In this document: positions 48,601 to 58,500 of the stretch, piece after piece
How positions within the stretch are numbered: position 1 is the first letter of the stretch
How the letters are laid out: each line of letters starts with the position of its first letter
Source: Glandiceps talaboti
Lineage: Eukaryota; Hemichordata; Enteropneusta; Spengelidae
NCBI RefSeq assembly: GCF_964340395.1
Contig: NC_135551.1
Span: 11,145,379-11,209,378, forward strand
DNA length: 64,000 nucleotides
Reading direction: 5' to 3'
Notes under the pieces: generated by a model
What the model saw: only the letters and a program-made list of their open reading frames with translations
Database searches by the model: none
Told to the model about the DNA's origin: nothing
Program-made: the position numbers and the translations under genes

Positions 48601-49596
48601 TTTGCCCTCATTATAGTGGTAAAGAGTCCACATATATAACACCGCCTTACTCCACACAACTCCTTGCATAACTTCACACTATTCCTTTATTTATCGATTT
48701 TGCTCTCTTTCAAACCCTATCAATTCTGTCACCTTCGTGCCTCATTATGCAAAGTACCATTTTTTCTACCCCTGTATGTAATGATACTACATCGATTTTT
48801 AGTCCAAGGACTATATTTTCTATTTTACCTTTATTCTTTATTGTGAACATCTTTAGATATGGATAAACTGAGATCCTTACTTGTATTACAAGCATTCATG
48901 GAACAAATGGGAGAACAAGTCGACGATGAAGAAGAACTAGTAAGTAGAAGACGCCGGGTGGGGGCGCTTCAGTCATGCAGTGGGAGCAATATATTCAGAG
49001 TTCTGGGTTATAGACGCCAGGTGGAGGCGCTAGAATCATGCTGTCAGAGTGGGTGTCCACAATACAGAGTTACGTACTGCAATTATTATTATCTGTATAG
49101 AATCTAGATAGATTATAAGTATTATAACTTTAAAAGTATGATCTGAAATTACAACGTTTGCTTTGAATACTCTGTTTTATCGCCAAGTTAGACATTTTTT
49201 ATGTTAATGTAATTATGAATTGTGAGAAAGTATTATTTTGTATTTGTTTTATTCACAGCAAGGCCTGATGGCATTACTGTTAGCAATGTTGGTAATATCA
49301 GCTGATGATGATGATGATGACAACTCGGTGTGTACATCCAAATAATATTCTACAAATAGTTATTTATTAAGAAACACAAGTTTTAGTAATTAAAGGGGAA
49401 AGGGAAATTGTGATATAATGGCAAGACCGTTTCATTATCAACCATGACCAAAACTGTTCACAGTTTCGAGTTATGAAGTGAATATTACGTTAGAGTTCTC
49501 CCGGTCCGGAGTGACGACTTATCATATATTCCACCTTGAGTGGTGCAATGTAAATAACCTTGCACCACCACCACCACCACCACCATCATCATCATC

Positions 49597-49631
<35 letters not shown>

Positions 49632-49718
49632 AACAACAGCAGCAGAAACAACAACGACGACAAGGCAAGACGATAAACTACCACCAACACCACTACTACC
49701 ACCACCACCACTACTACC

Positions 49719-49750
<32 letters not shown>

Positions 49751-50364
49751 CACCACCACTACTAATACCACCACCACTACTACCACCATTACTACTACTA
49801 TTACTACCACCACTGCCACCACCACTACTACTACCCTACCACTACCACCACCACTACTACTACCACACCACACCACTACCACCACCGCCACCATCACCCC
49901 TACCACCACCCCTACCACCATCACCACTACTACTGCCACTACTACCACCACCACAACTACTACTACTACTAGAACCACCACTGCTACTACCACCACCACC
50001 ACTACCACCACCACCGCCACCCCACCACCACCACCACCACCACCACCACCCCGCCCATCACCACTACCACTACCACCACCAACACCACCACTAACACCGC
50101 CACCACTACCACCACCACCACCACCACCACCACCACCACCACCACCACCACTACAATAACAATAATACTGCAATAATATGTTATCTGGGGCTATGTCCAT
50201 TCGGACGGATCAAAGCTCTAGTAACTTCACTCTCTCGTTTTCTTCTATTTCAGGGACCTAGGCCAGGTCAGTTGGCAATTCAAAACACGTCAAGTCTGAG
50301 TTCCATTCATTTAAGAGCTAACACTCCACCGTCAGCTTCCAGTTGTTGTTGTGTTATCATTTAG
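39481..50364 (+). CDS. von Willebrand A domain protein with C-terminal CaaX box, eight exons
   Basis: Exons are 39480-39700, 40184-40258, 41929-42002, 42334-42447, 43033-43156, 48857-48939, 49259-49327 and 50254-50364. All introns are GT-AG and the joined frame is 289 aa from ATG 39481. A CAG acceptor one base before this ATG and a stop in frame above it argue for a non-coding first exon. Residues 2-203 are a vWA domain with a full metal site: DTSGS (D10, S12, S14), T82 in GGSTPM, and D119 in TDGRPD. Then come a helix (LVLQAFMEQM), a hydrophobic stretch and six Asp (246-251). The end is SSCCCVII, a CaaX box (C286-V-I-I) behind two more Cys. With final Ile, geranylgeranylation and palmitoylation at the inner membrane face are likely. 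No signal peptide is seen. The ligand is unknown. Confidence 0.88.
40740..41300. repeat. diverged direct repeat in vWA intron 2
   Basis: gtttgcgacctcatttctct and ccatggagacaacccaatta (first copy, about 40830-40920) recur as ctttgcgacctcgttttttt and tctatggagacaacccaaca (about 41195-41285). Each copy is about 100-150 bp. The class is unknown. Confidence 0.6.
41383..41478 (+). repeat. dispersed repeat in vWA intron 2, inverted mate in intron 5
   Basis: gcgtggctgctagaccgaat through aattacaattagtgttagcc to gaattgctaccaaattt. The reverse complement lies at 45955-46048 with about 90% identity by eye. Confidence 0.85.
41577..41660. repeat. compound microsatellite (TACTG)n-(TGTC)n-(CCGT)n, vWA intron 2
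   Basis: Three microsatellite motifs run into each other. The (TGTC)n part is complementary to the (GACA)n tract at 42628-42682 in intron 4 of the same gene. Confidence 0.95.
42628..42682. repeat. (CAGA)n microsatellite, vWA intron 4
   Basis: About 13 perfect CAGA units, complementary to the (TGTC)n tract of intron 2. Confidence 0.95.
43503..44270. repeat. remnants of a dispersed repeat with tgaccctcccc boxes, vWA intron 5
   Basis: aaaaatgtgaccctcccctt and aaaatatggccctcccctag (44165-44220) are the reverse complement of gagggccatgttttagaaaa and ggagggtcacattttac at 50475-50520. A similar C-rich segment lies at 43565-43625, and another related piece at 51010-51120. The family is unknown. Confidence 0.6.
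45449..45465 (+). repeat. G17 homopolymer, vWA intron 5
   Basis: Uninterrupted run of about 17 G on the sense strand, able in principle to form a quadruplex in DNA or pre-mRNA. Run length in assemblies is uncertain. Confidence 0.85.
45955..46048 (-). repeat. inverted mate of the intron 2 repeat, vWA intron 5
   Basis: aatttggtagcaattctttg, then ggctaacactaattgtaatt, to gcattcggtctagcagccac. It is inverted relative to 41383-41478, so the two copies flank exons 3, 4 and 5. Confidence 0.85.
47353..47441. repeat. inverted repeat with 22-bp arms, vWA intron 5
   Basis: gtgaagctaccatcatattc and the reverse complement of gaatatgatgatagcttcac match at all but one position, spaced by about 45 bp. A separate short palindrome (cgcctgtca with tgacaggcg) lies at about 47114-47149. 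Confidence 0.8.
48948..49075. repeat. diverged tandem duplication, about 62 bp (vWA intron 6)
   Basis: agacgccgggtgggggcgct and agacgccaggtggaggcgct begin two adjacent units, each followed by a catgc box and a cagag box. They start just after the exon 6 donor. Confidence 0.75.
49565..50157. repeat. 600-bp (ACC/ACT/AAC)n trinucleotide tract, vWA intron 7
   Basis: CCA, CTA and CAA triplets continue in register for almost 600 bp with few slips. A minus-strand frame of 201 codons (Gly, then Val, then Leu runs) is only the repeat read as codons. It fills most of the last intron of the vWA gene. Confidence 0.95.
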
Positions 50365-52205
50365 AAAATACTCTCAATGAAATTATAGGTTCATTTTGTC
50401 GAGCCAATATTAGGGAGCCTTCATTAATTACAGGGGAGTTGGGGGGTAACTTTTCACTAATCGGTTATCGAAGAGGGCCATGTTTTAGAAAAATGGAATT
50501 AGGGGAGGGTCACATTTTACTTTGTCTCATTGCATTGTCTAACTGTGAATCATATATTTTGTGATTTGACGTCCCATGGCTGCCACCTGTTTGGCTTCCC
50601 ACTGCTGTTGCATTCGGTAGGGTAATTAGGGTTATATACCGTAAAATCAGGCAAATCAATGTCGACAACCTTGCGGTGAATCAGTTGTCAGTTGTGATGT
50701 GAATAGAGGAGTATAGATCACAGCTGGATATAACATTGGATATTGTTGTGAAGTGGATATGTTGACCTTGGTCCTGACAATGTCGGAGTGATCCCTTCTA
50801 ATATTTGGGAGTTGTGGCCTTCAGCTCAGCTAATTAGATCCATACACATGCATTTCTTTTATTGCAGTGACTTCACACAAATTTCATTTGATGGTAGTAG
50901 TGGGAAATAATCAATGCCTGTAGAACTATCGATGTGGTGGCAGCGGTGGGAGCAAGCCCTTGCCATTGATTCTGGGACTCATTTCCATGTCTAACCTCAC
51001 GCTTTTGAAATGTTTCAACATGGGGAGGGTCATGTATTAGAGAAAGGAAATTAAATAACAAGGGCTGACCACTTTTCACCATGACGAATTAGGGAGGGTC
51101 AAATTTTATGCAAAAGACCGGGCCTGATTTCTCCCGGTCCCCTGTGATTACTGATGGTTAATTTATAGATAGAACATACTGGTCATTGTAATTACACAAT
51201 CATGAATAGTACATAGAATGTTAAACTAATAATGGACTGTGTCCCCAGTACACCGTGACCTTGGCAAATTTATACCGTCCCTTTAATAACAAATGTATGA
51301 CTTGCAAATAATGTACACACAATCAGAGAATTACATAAATAACTTTGAGTTGAGTCCGTTTTACAGTCGTTGTCTCTCGTTGTATGTGTGAGTAACATGG
51401 CAAGAAATTAGAAGCACGCATTCTCGCCAACCAGAGCTGTTATTTCTTTGGCGACATTGCGAAATAACTCAGTCTTGGACGGTGCCACAAAAGAGGTTCT
51501 GGTTTACGACGATGGAAATAGGTCAAATGTGAAAGGTATTCATCGTACTTGAAGTGGTCATTGATTGATAGACGTTCATGAATTATTTATGTTACAATTT
51601 TTACAAGCTGACATATATTGTCGAGTTACCTGGTGATGTGAGACAGCAGTGACAGAATGGTTTCAAACCAGTCTCCTAATCGTACAGACCCTGGCCTAGT
51701 TAGGGTCTCTGTCTTATGCGTCTTTATTGGATGACTTATCATCTGAGGGCATTCTGCTAAACTGATCTTATCCACATAGAAAGTCTCTTGTTAACTGTGG
51801 TATTGTGATTTACAAGTCAAAAAGAACTAAACAGGCTTAGAAAATATACAAAGGTCAATGCGTGGTTCCATGCAACTCTTCTTCTTGTATTTACCAAAAA
51901 TAAATAAACAAATAGGGAGGTATTACAGTGTTTTTGTTTTGCTAATTGTGTATATGGTAACAGAAAGGGGCAATGTGGTAAAATCTGAGACATAGTTTCC
52001 AATACTTTGTACCACACAATTTGGGTGCGAACGCCTGGTGAAATGACGGGTAGATTTTACCCGCTTACCGCTCTTAGCAAAAACACTGAGTAACTAAACT
52101 GAGAAGATACATGTAGAAGGAATTGCCAATTTTCTGTGTTCACGTAAGGACGTGTAAAAGCTAACAAACTCTCCAGCCTTGATCTCTGTCAAGCATGGAT
52201 ATATG
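50365..52205. other. vWA 3' region and spacer
   Basis: No gene seen. Copies of the dispersed gagggtcac repeat lie at about 50405-50550 and 50990-51130. The gggaaccccggtaaaatgac-type repeat lies at 51955-52100. The vWA 3' UTR must begin at 50365 but no clear polyadenylation site was chosen. Confidence 0.55.
51955..52100. repeat. dispersed repeat with ggtagattttacccgcttac, copy 3
   Basis: ggtaacagaaaggggcaatg, then ggtgaaatgacgggtagatt, then ttacccgcttaccgctctta, then aaacactg follow the same order as 15505-15690. Confidence 0.7.
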
Positions 52206-53672
52206 TACGTACTGTGCCGTCATGTATACTGTGCCGTCATGTACACTGTATTGTCATGTATACTGTATCATGTATACTGTACTGTCATGTACACTGTACC
52301 GTCATATATACAGTGCCGTCATGTACACCGTACTGTAATGTATTCTGTGCCGTCATGTACACTGTAATGTCATGTACACTGTACTGTCATGTACACTGTG
52401 CCGTCATGTATACTGTACTGTCGTGTATACTGTAATGTCATGTATACTGTGTCGTCATGTACACTGTGCCGTCATGTATACTGTACTGTCATGTACACTG
52501 TGCCGTCATGTACACTGTACTGTCATGTATACTGTGTCGTCATGTACACTGTGCCGTCATGTACACTGTACTGTCATGTATACTGTACCATCATGTACAC
52601 TGTGCCGTCATGTATACTGTACTGTCATGTACACTGTACTGTCATATATACTGTACTGTCATGTATACTGTACTGTCATGTATACTGTAATGTCATGTAT
52701 ACTGTACCGTCATGTACACTGTAATGTCATGTATACTGTACCGTCGTGTATACTGTAATGTCATGTATACTGTACTGTCATGCATACTGTACTGCCATGG
52801 ATACTGTACTGTCATGTACACGGTGCCGTCATGCATACTGTACTGTCATACATACTGTACCGTCATGTATACTGTACCATCATGTACACTGTGCCGTCAT
52901 GTATACTGTACTGTCATGTATACTGTACTGTCATGCACACTGTGTAGTCATGTATACTGTACTGTCATGTACACTGTGCCGTCATGTACACTGTGCCGTC
53001 ATGTATACTGTACTGTCATGTATACTGTACTGTCATGCACACTGTGTAGTCATGTATACTGTACTGTCATGTATACTGTACCATCATATACACTGTGCCG
53101 TCATGTATACTGTACTGTCATGCATACTGTACTGTCATGTATACTGTGCCGTCGTGTATACTGTACTGTCATGTATACTGTGCCGTCGTGTATACTGTAC
53201 TGTCATGTATACTGTTCCGTCATATATACTGTATTGTCATGTATACTGTACTGTCATGCACACTGTGTAGTCATGTATACTGTACTGCCATGCATACTGT
53301 ACTGTCATGCATACTGTACTGTCATGTATACTGTACCGTCATGTACAATGTGCCGTCGTGTATACTGTACTGTCGTGTACACTGTACTGTCATATATACC
53401 GTGCCGTCGTGTATACTGTACTGTCATGTATATTGTGCTGTCATGTATACTGTGCCGTCATATATACTGTGCCGTCATGTATACTGTACCGTCATGAACA
53501 CTGTGCCGTCATGTACACTGTACTGCATTATCCTTGAGTTTATTACCATGTATACTGTATTGTCATGTATACTGTACTGTCATGTATACTGTACTGTCAT
53601 GTACACTGTGTAGTCATGTATACTGTACTGCCATGCATACTGTACTGTCATGCATACTGTACTGTCATGTAT
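52206..53672 (+). repeat. 17-bp minisatellite, left block, about 86 units
   Basis: Unit tgtatactgtactgtca with point variants (ccgt, aatg, cgtg, acac). Since 17 is not a multiple of 3, all three frames read the same 17-residue cycle (Cys, Tyr, Val, Leu, Met rich) and stay open for hundreds of codons. A non-repeat word, gcattatccttgagtttatt, interrupts it at 53525-53545 and is a useful marker of larger blocks. Confidence 0.97.
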
Positions 53673-53826
53673 AGATCTAAATAAACGGGTAGAAGTTGCC
53701 ATCATGATATATATTGCAAGGTCGTAAATCTTTCCAAACATACAAAAGCTGGTCCTGGTTACAGGTGTCCCATGAGAACCATTATTCAGACTGAAAATGG
53801 CAACTTCTACCCGTTTATTTAGATCT
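53673..53826. mobile_element. short element with perfect 30-bp inverted ends
   Basis: agatctaaataaacgggtag, then aagttgccat, at 53673-53702 is exactly the reverse complement of 53797-53826. The loop is 94 bp. The left arm starts exactly where the 17-bp array stops. Confidence 0.8.
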
Positions 53827-54611
53827 ATTATCTGGAACAAATTGTTATGGTCAAACATTCAACAAGATGACTGGGACCACGTCCCTTCCCTTAGGTTTAA
53901 AACTACCCTGAAGGGTCATCAGACGTATTATGTGCATTTATGGCGGTTTAAAGCGAATTCCCCAAAACGACAAAGCTTGAAAGATTCTATTATCGAATAC
54001 TGTACTTTGAATAACGCCTTGATTACATGCTCCCCAGGGAGTTGGGGGAAGTAAAGGGCCATAGGGTCGCTATAGATCCGTGACAGGGGAAATAATTGTA
54101 AAGCGCTTTGAACCCTGAGTTGGAAAGCGCTACCCAGGGAGTTGGGGGAAGTAAAGGGCCATAGGGTCGCTATAGATCCGTGACAGGGGGAATAATTGTA
54201 AAGCGCTTTGAACCCTGAGTTGGAAAGCGCTACCCAGGGAGTTGGGGGAAGTAAAGGGCCATAGGGTCGCTATAGATCTGTGACAGGGGAAATAATTGTA
54301 AAGCGCTTTGAAAACAGAGTTAGAAAGCGCTATATAAAAACAAACATAATTATTATGACTGATGATTTGACATGTTGATAAGGAACCAGTAGCCCAGGTC
54401 TAGTACAGCCTGGTTTGTTATCTGGCAACGCAGCTCCAAACAGAAACCTAGCTAACGGAAACCCACGTTGACTCAGTGTTTAATGAATTAGAGAAATCGA
54501 AAATGCACGCTATTGTTTTTAATTTATTTCGATTTCATCGACTAATGAACGATAAATGTTGTTATACTATTCGTATTCAGGAATTTGCCATGGTGATAAA
54601 CTCAAGGATAA
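53827..54611 (+). mobile_element. spacer with a retroposon-like tail, including three 100-bp units
   Basis: Bases 54033-54332 hold three tandem 100-bp units (ccagggagttgggggaagta, then gggtcgctatagatccgtga, then ttgtaaagcgctttgaa). The last ends ggaaagcgctatataaaaac followed by aacataattattat. A gtaaagcgctttg and aaagcgctatataaa pair with an ATT-type end is a layout often seen at 3' ends of LINEs and SINEs. The 53827-54032 part is open in one plus frame but unrecognised. Bases 54357-54590 show nothing I can name. Confidence 0.5.
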
Positions 54612-55425
54612 TGCAGTACAGTGTACATGACGGCACAGTGTTCATGACGGTACAGTATACATGACGGCACAGTGTATATGACGGCACAGTATACATGACA
54701 GCACAGTATACATGACAGTACAGTATACACGACGGCATATTGTACATGACGGTACAGTATACATGACAGTACAGTATGCATGACAGTACAGTATGCATGG
54801 CAGTACAGTATACATGACTACACAGTGTACATGACAGTACAGTATACATGACAGTACAGTATACATGACAATACAGTATACATGGTGATAAACTCAAGGA
54901 TAATGCAGTACAGTGTACATGACGGCACAGTGTTCATGACGGTACAGTATACATGACGGCACAGTGTATATGACGGCACAGTATACATGACAGCACAGTA
55001 TACACGACGGCATATTGTACATGACGGTACAGTATACATGACAGTACAGTATGCATGACAGTACAGTATGCATGGCAGTACAGTATACATGACTACACAG
55101 TGTACATGACAGTACAGTATACATGACAGTACAGTATACATGACAATACAGTATACATGGTAATAAACTCAAGGATAATGCAGTACAGTGTACATGACGG
55201 CACAGTGTTCATGACGGTACAGTATACATGACGGCACAGTATATATGACGGCACAGTATACATGACAGCACAATATACATGACAGTACAGTATACACGAC
55301 GGCACGGTATATATGACAGTACAGTGTACACGACAGTACAGTATACACGACGGCACATTGTACATGACGGTACAGTATACATGACAGTACAGTATGCATG
55401 ACAGTACAGTATGCATGGCAAATGT
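54612..55425 (-). repeat. 17-bp minisatellite, right block, inverted, three higher-order copies
   Basis: The same 17-bp unit in reverse orientation. The marker word (reverse of gcattatccttgagtttat) occurs at about 54593, 54895 and 55160, dividing it into blocks of about 260-300 bp. Bases 55034-55422 look identical to the reverse complement of 53286-53672 wherever I compared them. Confidence 0.95.
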
Positions 55426-55586
55426 ACAGGCCACTTACGCAATTGCGCAGAGTGTGTGTGAATGTTCTCTGAATAAAAGTAATAATAATAAACAAGGCAT
55501 AAAAGTAAACAAAATACACGGAGGTACACGTACACGGTTGCCGGGAAGCAGTACTGACGAGCAGAGAAATAACGAACATATTGATA

Positions 55587-58500
55587 TTATTTAATGATAT
55601 CGGCGAATACAAGTGTTTCGTCTTCGATCGAAACGATTGCATTATTTATGCACCAATTAGTTTCAAAGGTATTGATACTGGTGTAAATTTTGTGGTACAC
55701 GTAGTCATTTGAAATTCGGTGTTTCACGCGTGTTTTGAATAGTTTGTTTACGTCGATATTCGAAGCTTTGGTTTCTTCATTGATTACCCTCCTTCTCGAG
55801 ATATGAATGATGGTTTTAGCTGTAGTGAGGATGTAGCTCAGTAATGCATGAGTGTTTTTATCAGTGCGACCTTTGTGAAAGGGTGGGCCTAAAACGAACC
55901 ACCAGTGAATATTTTTGCCTTCACTTCCCATAAGTTTGTGCCAGATGTTACGGAGAAGTTTGAAAAGAGGTATCAGACGAGGGCACTCGAGGAATATGTG
56001 AAGAAGATCGTCTTTGTCATTACAGAATACGCAGTTTGCAGTATTGGTGACTCCTAATCTATGCATGAAACTACCTGTTGCATACGCCCCATGTAACACT
56101 CTCCATTGTAGATCGCCTTCACGTTTCGTCGTAAGATTTGTATAGCAGGATTTGAAATCTGGTTTAACGTTTTTTGGTATGGAGAGGATGTCTCTCCAGA
56201 CCGTGTCAATGCGACTTCGGTTCTTAGTGTAGAAGTTAATCATAATGAGACATTTGTATATTGATCCTTTTGCAGTTTTATATAACGGGCAGTTTAGAAG
56301 GATGTCTTGTTCAGGATCGTCGAACACTATTTCGAAGTAGTCTGGAGATACGTTTTGTTTTACGTTAAGGTCAACGTCTTGTTGGAAAGACATTTTTATT
56401 TTTTCTGTCCATTTAGCTGGAATTGAAGACTTTAAAGTATTTATGTATTGTTCGAGTATTCTGGTAGAATGAATTGATATCTTTTTATGTAGTTGATCGA
56501 TCGTTTTCCAATTTTTGTTCACAGGGTCGATCAGGTGGCCAATTCTAGTAATGCCACCATCGATAAAGTGCTTAAGAATGAGAGGCTCGTTATGTAGAGA
56601 GTGTTTAATAAGGTCATTGTGAAAGAGTGGTTCAGCGAGGATAGTTTCTATTGTATTGGGTCCGTCTTTCCTTATTATTGTGGTTCTGGTCCAAGTTTTC
56701 AAAAGATCGCTGTAAAAGTTTGGAATGTTTTGAGTGATTTGGGGAATGTTTATGGCAAGGAGTTTTTCACTGTAGTGGAGGTTATGAATACGATTGAAAA
56801 AGTAGTTAGTAAAGGTGAAAACGGGGTGGTTAAGGCCGGAATATAGGTACCTTTGAATATATTGCAAACGATAGGCGTTAATACGGCTGGGGATGTGTAT
56901 TAGATTGTGCCCACCGTTTTGACGAGGGGTATAAATTAGATCGGCTGATACCCAGTGTCTGCCCTGCCAGAAGAAGTCGAGGAATATTCTTTGAATTTCC
57001 TGTATTGTTGCTGGTGGTGGACTAAGACAAACTATTCGATGGAAAAGTTTGGTAGCGATCAGTTGATTTATGATGGTGACTCGTCCATGAAATGACATCG
57101 CTGGAGCGAACCTGGACCACCATGTTAGTTTAGATTTGATTTTGTCGATACTCTCTTCCCAATTTTTTTGTATGTGGTTTGCGGTGTTACCTAAATAAGT
57201 GCCGAGAAATTTTAACCCTATAGTGTTCCAATTTATACCAAGAGGATGGTCTGTTCTTTTACGCCATTCTCCGACCCACAAACCTTTCGATTTGGCTAAA
57301 TTTACTCGTGCATTGCTTGCTCTTTCGTATATTGAGAGGCACCGTTGTAGTTTTGAGAAATCGTCGTTTCGAGTGATAAATATATCAACATCGTCGGCAT
57401 AGGCAGAGAGATTTAATTTACCGGTTTCAGAGTGTGGTATTTTGAGACCTGTAATATTGCTTTCGGTTCTTATTTTGTTTAGTAGAGGTTCTATTGCGAT
57501 TGTATATAGTTGTCCTGATAGAGCACACCCTTGTCTTATCCCACGTAAAAATTGAATTGGGCTGGTGATTGTATTGTTGACACGAACGAGACTTTCGCTA
57601 TTAGTATATAGAAGTTTGATATAGTTTCTAAAGTTTTTTCCAAAACCGAAACTTTCAAGAGCTTTGAAAAGATACCCATGGTGCACTCTGTCAAAAGCTT
57701 TCTCTTGATCTAGAGCGATGACCCCTAAAGGAAGGTTTAATTCATTACAGTGAGATATGCAATCTCTGACTAGACTAATGCTGTCGTAGATCTGACGACC
57801 AGGTACACAATAGCTCTGATCAATATGGATGATGTCTCCTAATGCGCTACGCAGGCGGAAAGACAATGCTTTCGTAAAGATTTTGTAGTCTGCGCACAAT
57901 AGACTTACTGGTCTCCAGTTCTTGAGTAACGAGTTATCGCCAGCTTTTGGTAGTAATGTGATGACTGCACGACGACAGGAAATAGGGAGGATACCGTCCG
58001 AGATTGAGGCCAAAAACATTTCATGGAGGTCATGACCAAGGATAGGCCAGAATTTTTTGTAGAACTCTCCTGGTAGTCCATCAATACCCGGGCTCTTGCC
58101 TGTAGAAATGTGTTTGAGGGCGTACGTGAGTTCATCAAAAGAGATTTGTTCTTCGCAAAATTCTGATTTTTCATGACTCAATTTTGGAAGGTTGTGGAGG
58201 ATACTTTTTTGGGCACTTTCAGAAGTTATTTCTGGTAGGAAAAGTTGTTCATAAAAATTTCTAGTAATTTGTCGTATTTCTTTTGGGTTTTCGGTAATTG
58301 ATTCATCTTGGCGTTTTAGTTGAGTGATTGTTTTACGTTGACCTTTGTGTTTTTCGATGTTGAAAAAGAGATTACTATTTGTATCAGATTCATAAATATG
58401 TTGTTGACGTGAGCGAATAGCTGCTCCGTTTGTCTCAATCTTGGCTAAACCATCAAGGATCTCTTTGTTTTGATTAAATTGTTCAGTCAGTGTAGGATGT

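Noticed and set aside
49595-50200. 201-codon frame of poly-Gly, poly-Val and poly-Leu
   Set aside because: Trinucleotide repeat translated; it lies antisense in an intron of the vWA gene.
52179-55434. Many long Cys/Tyr/Val-rich open frames in all three phases
   Set aside because: The 17-bp unit lacks stops in every phase, so overlapping frames are expected. There is no start context, no splice structure and no unique sequence.
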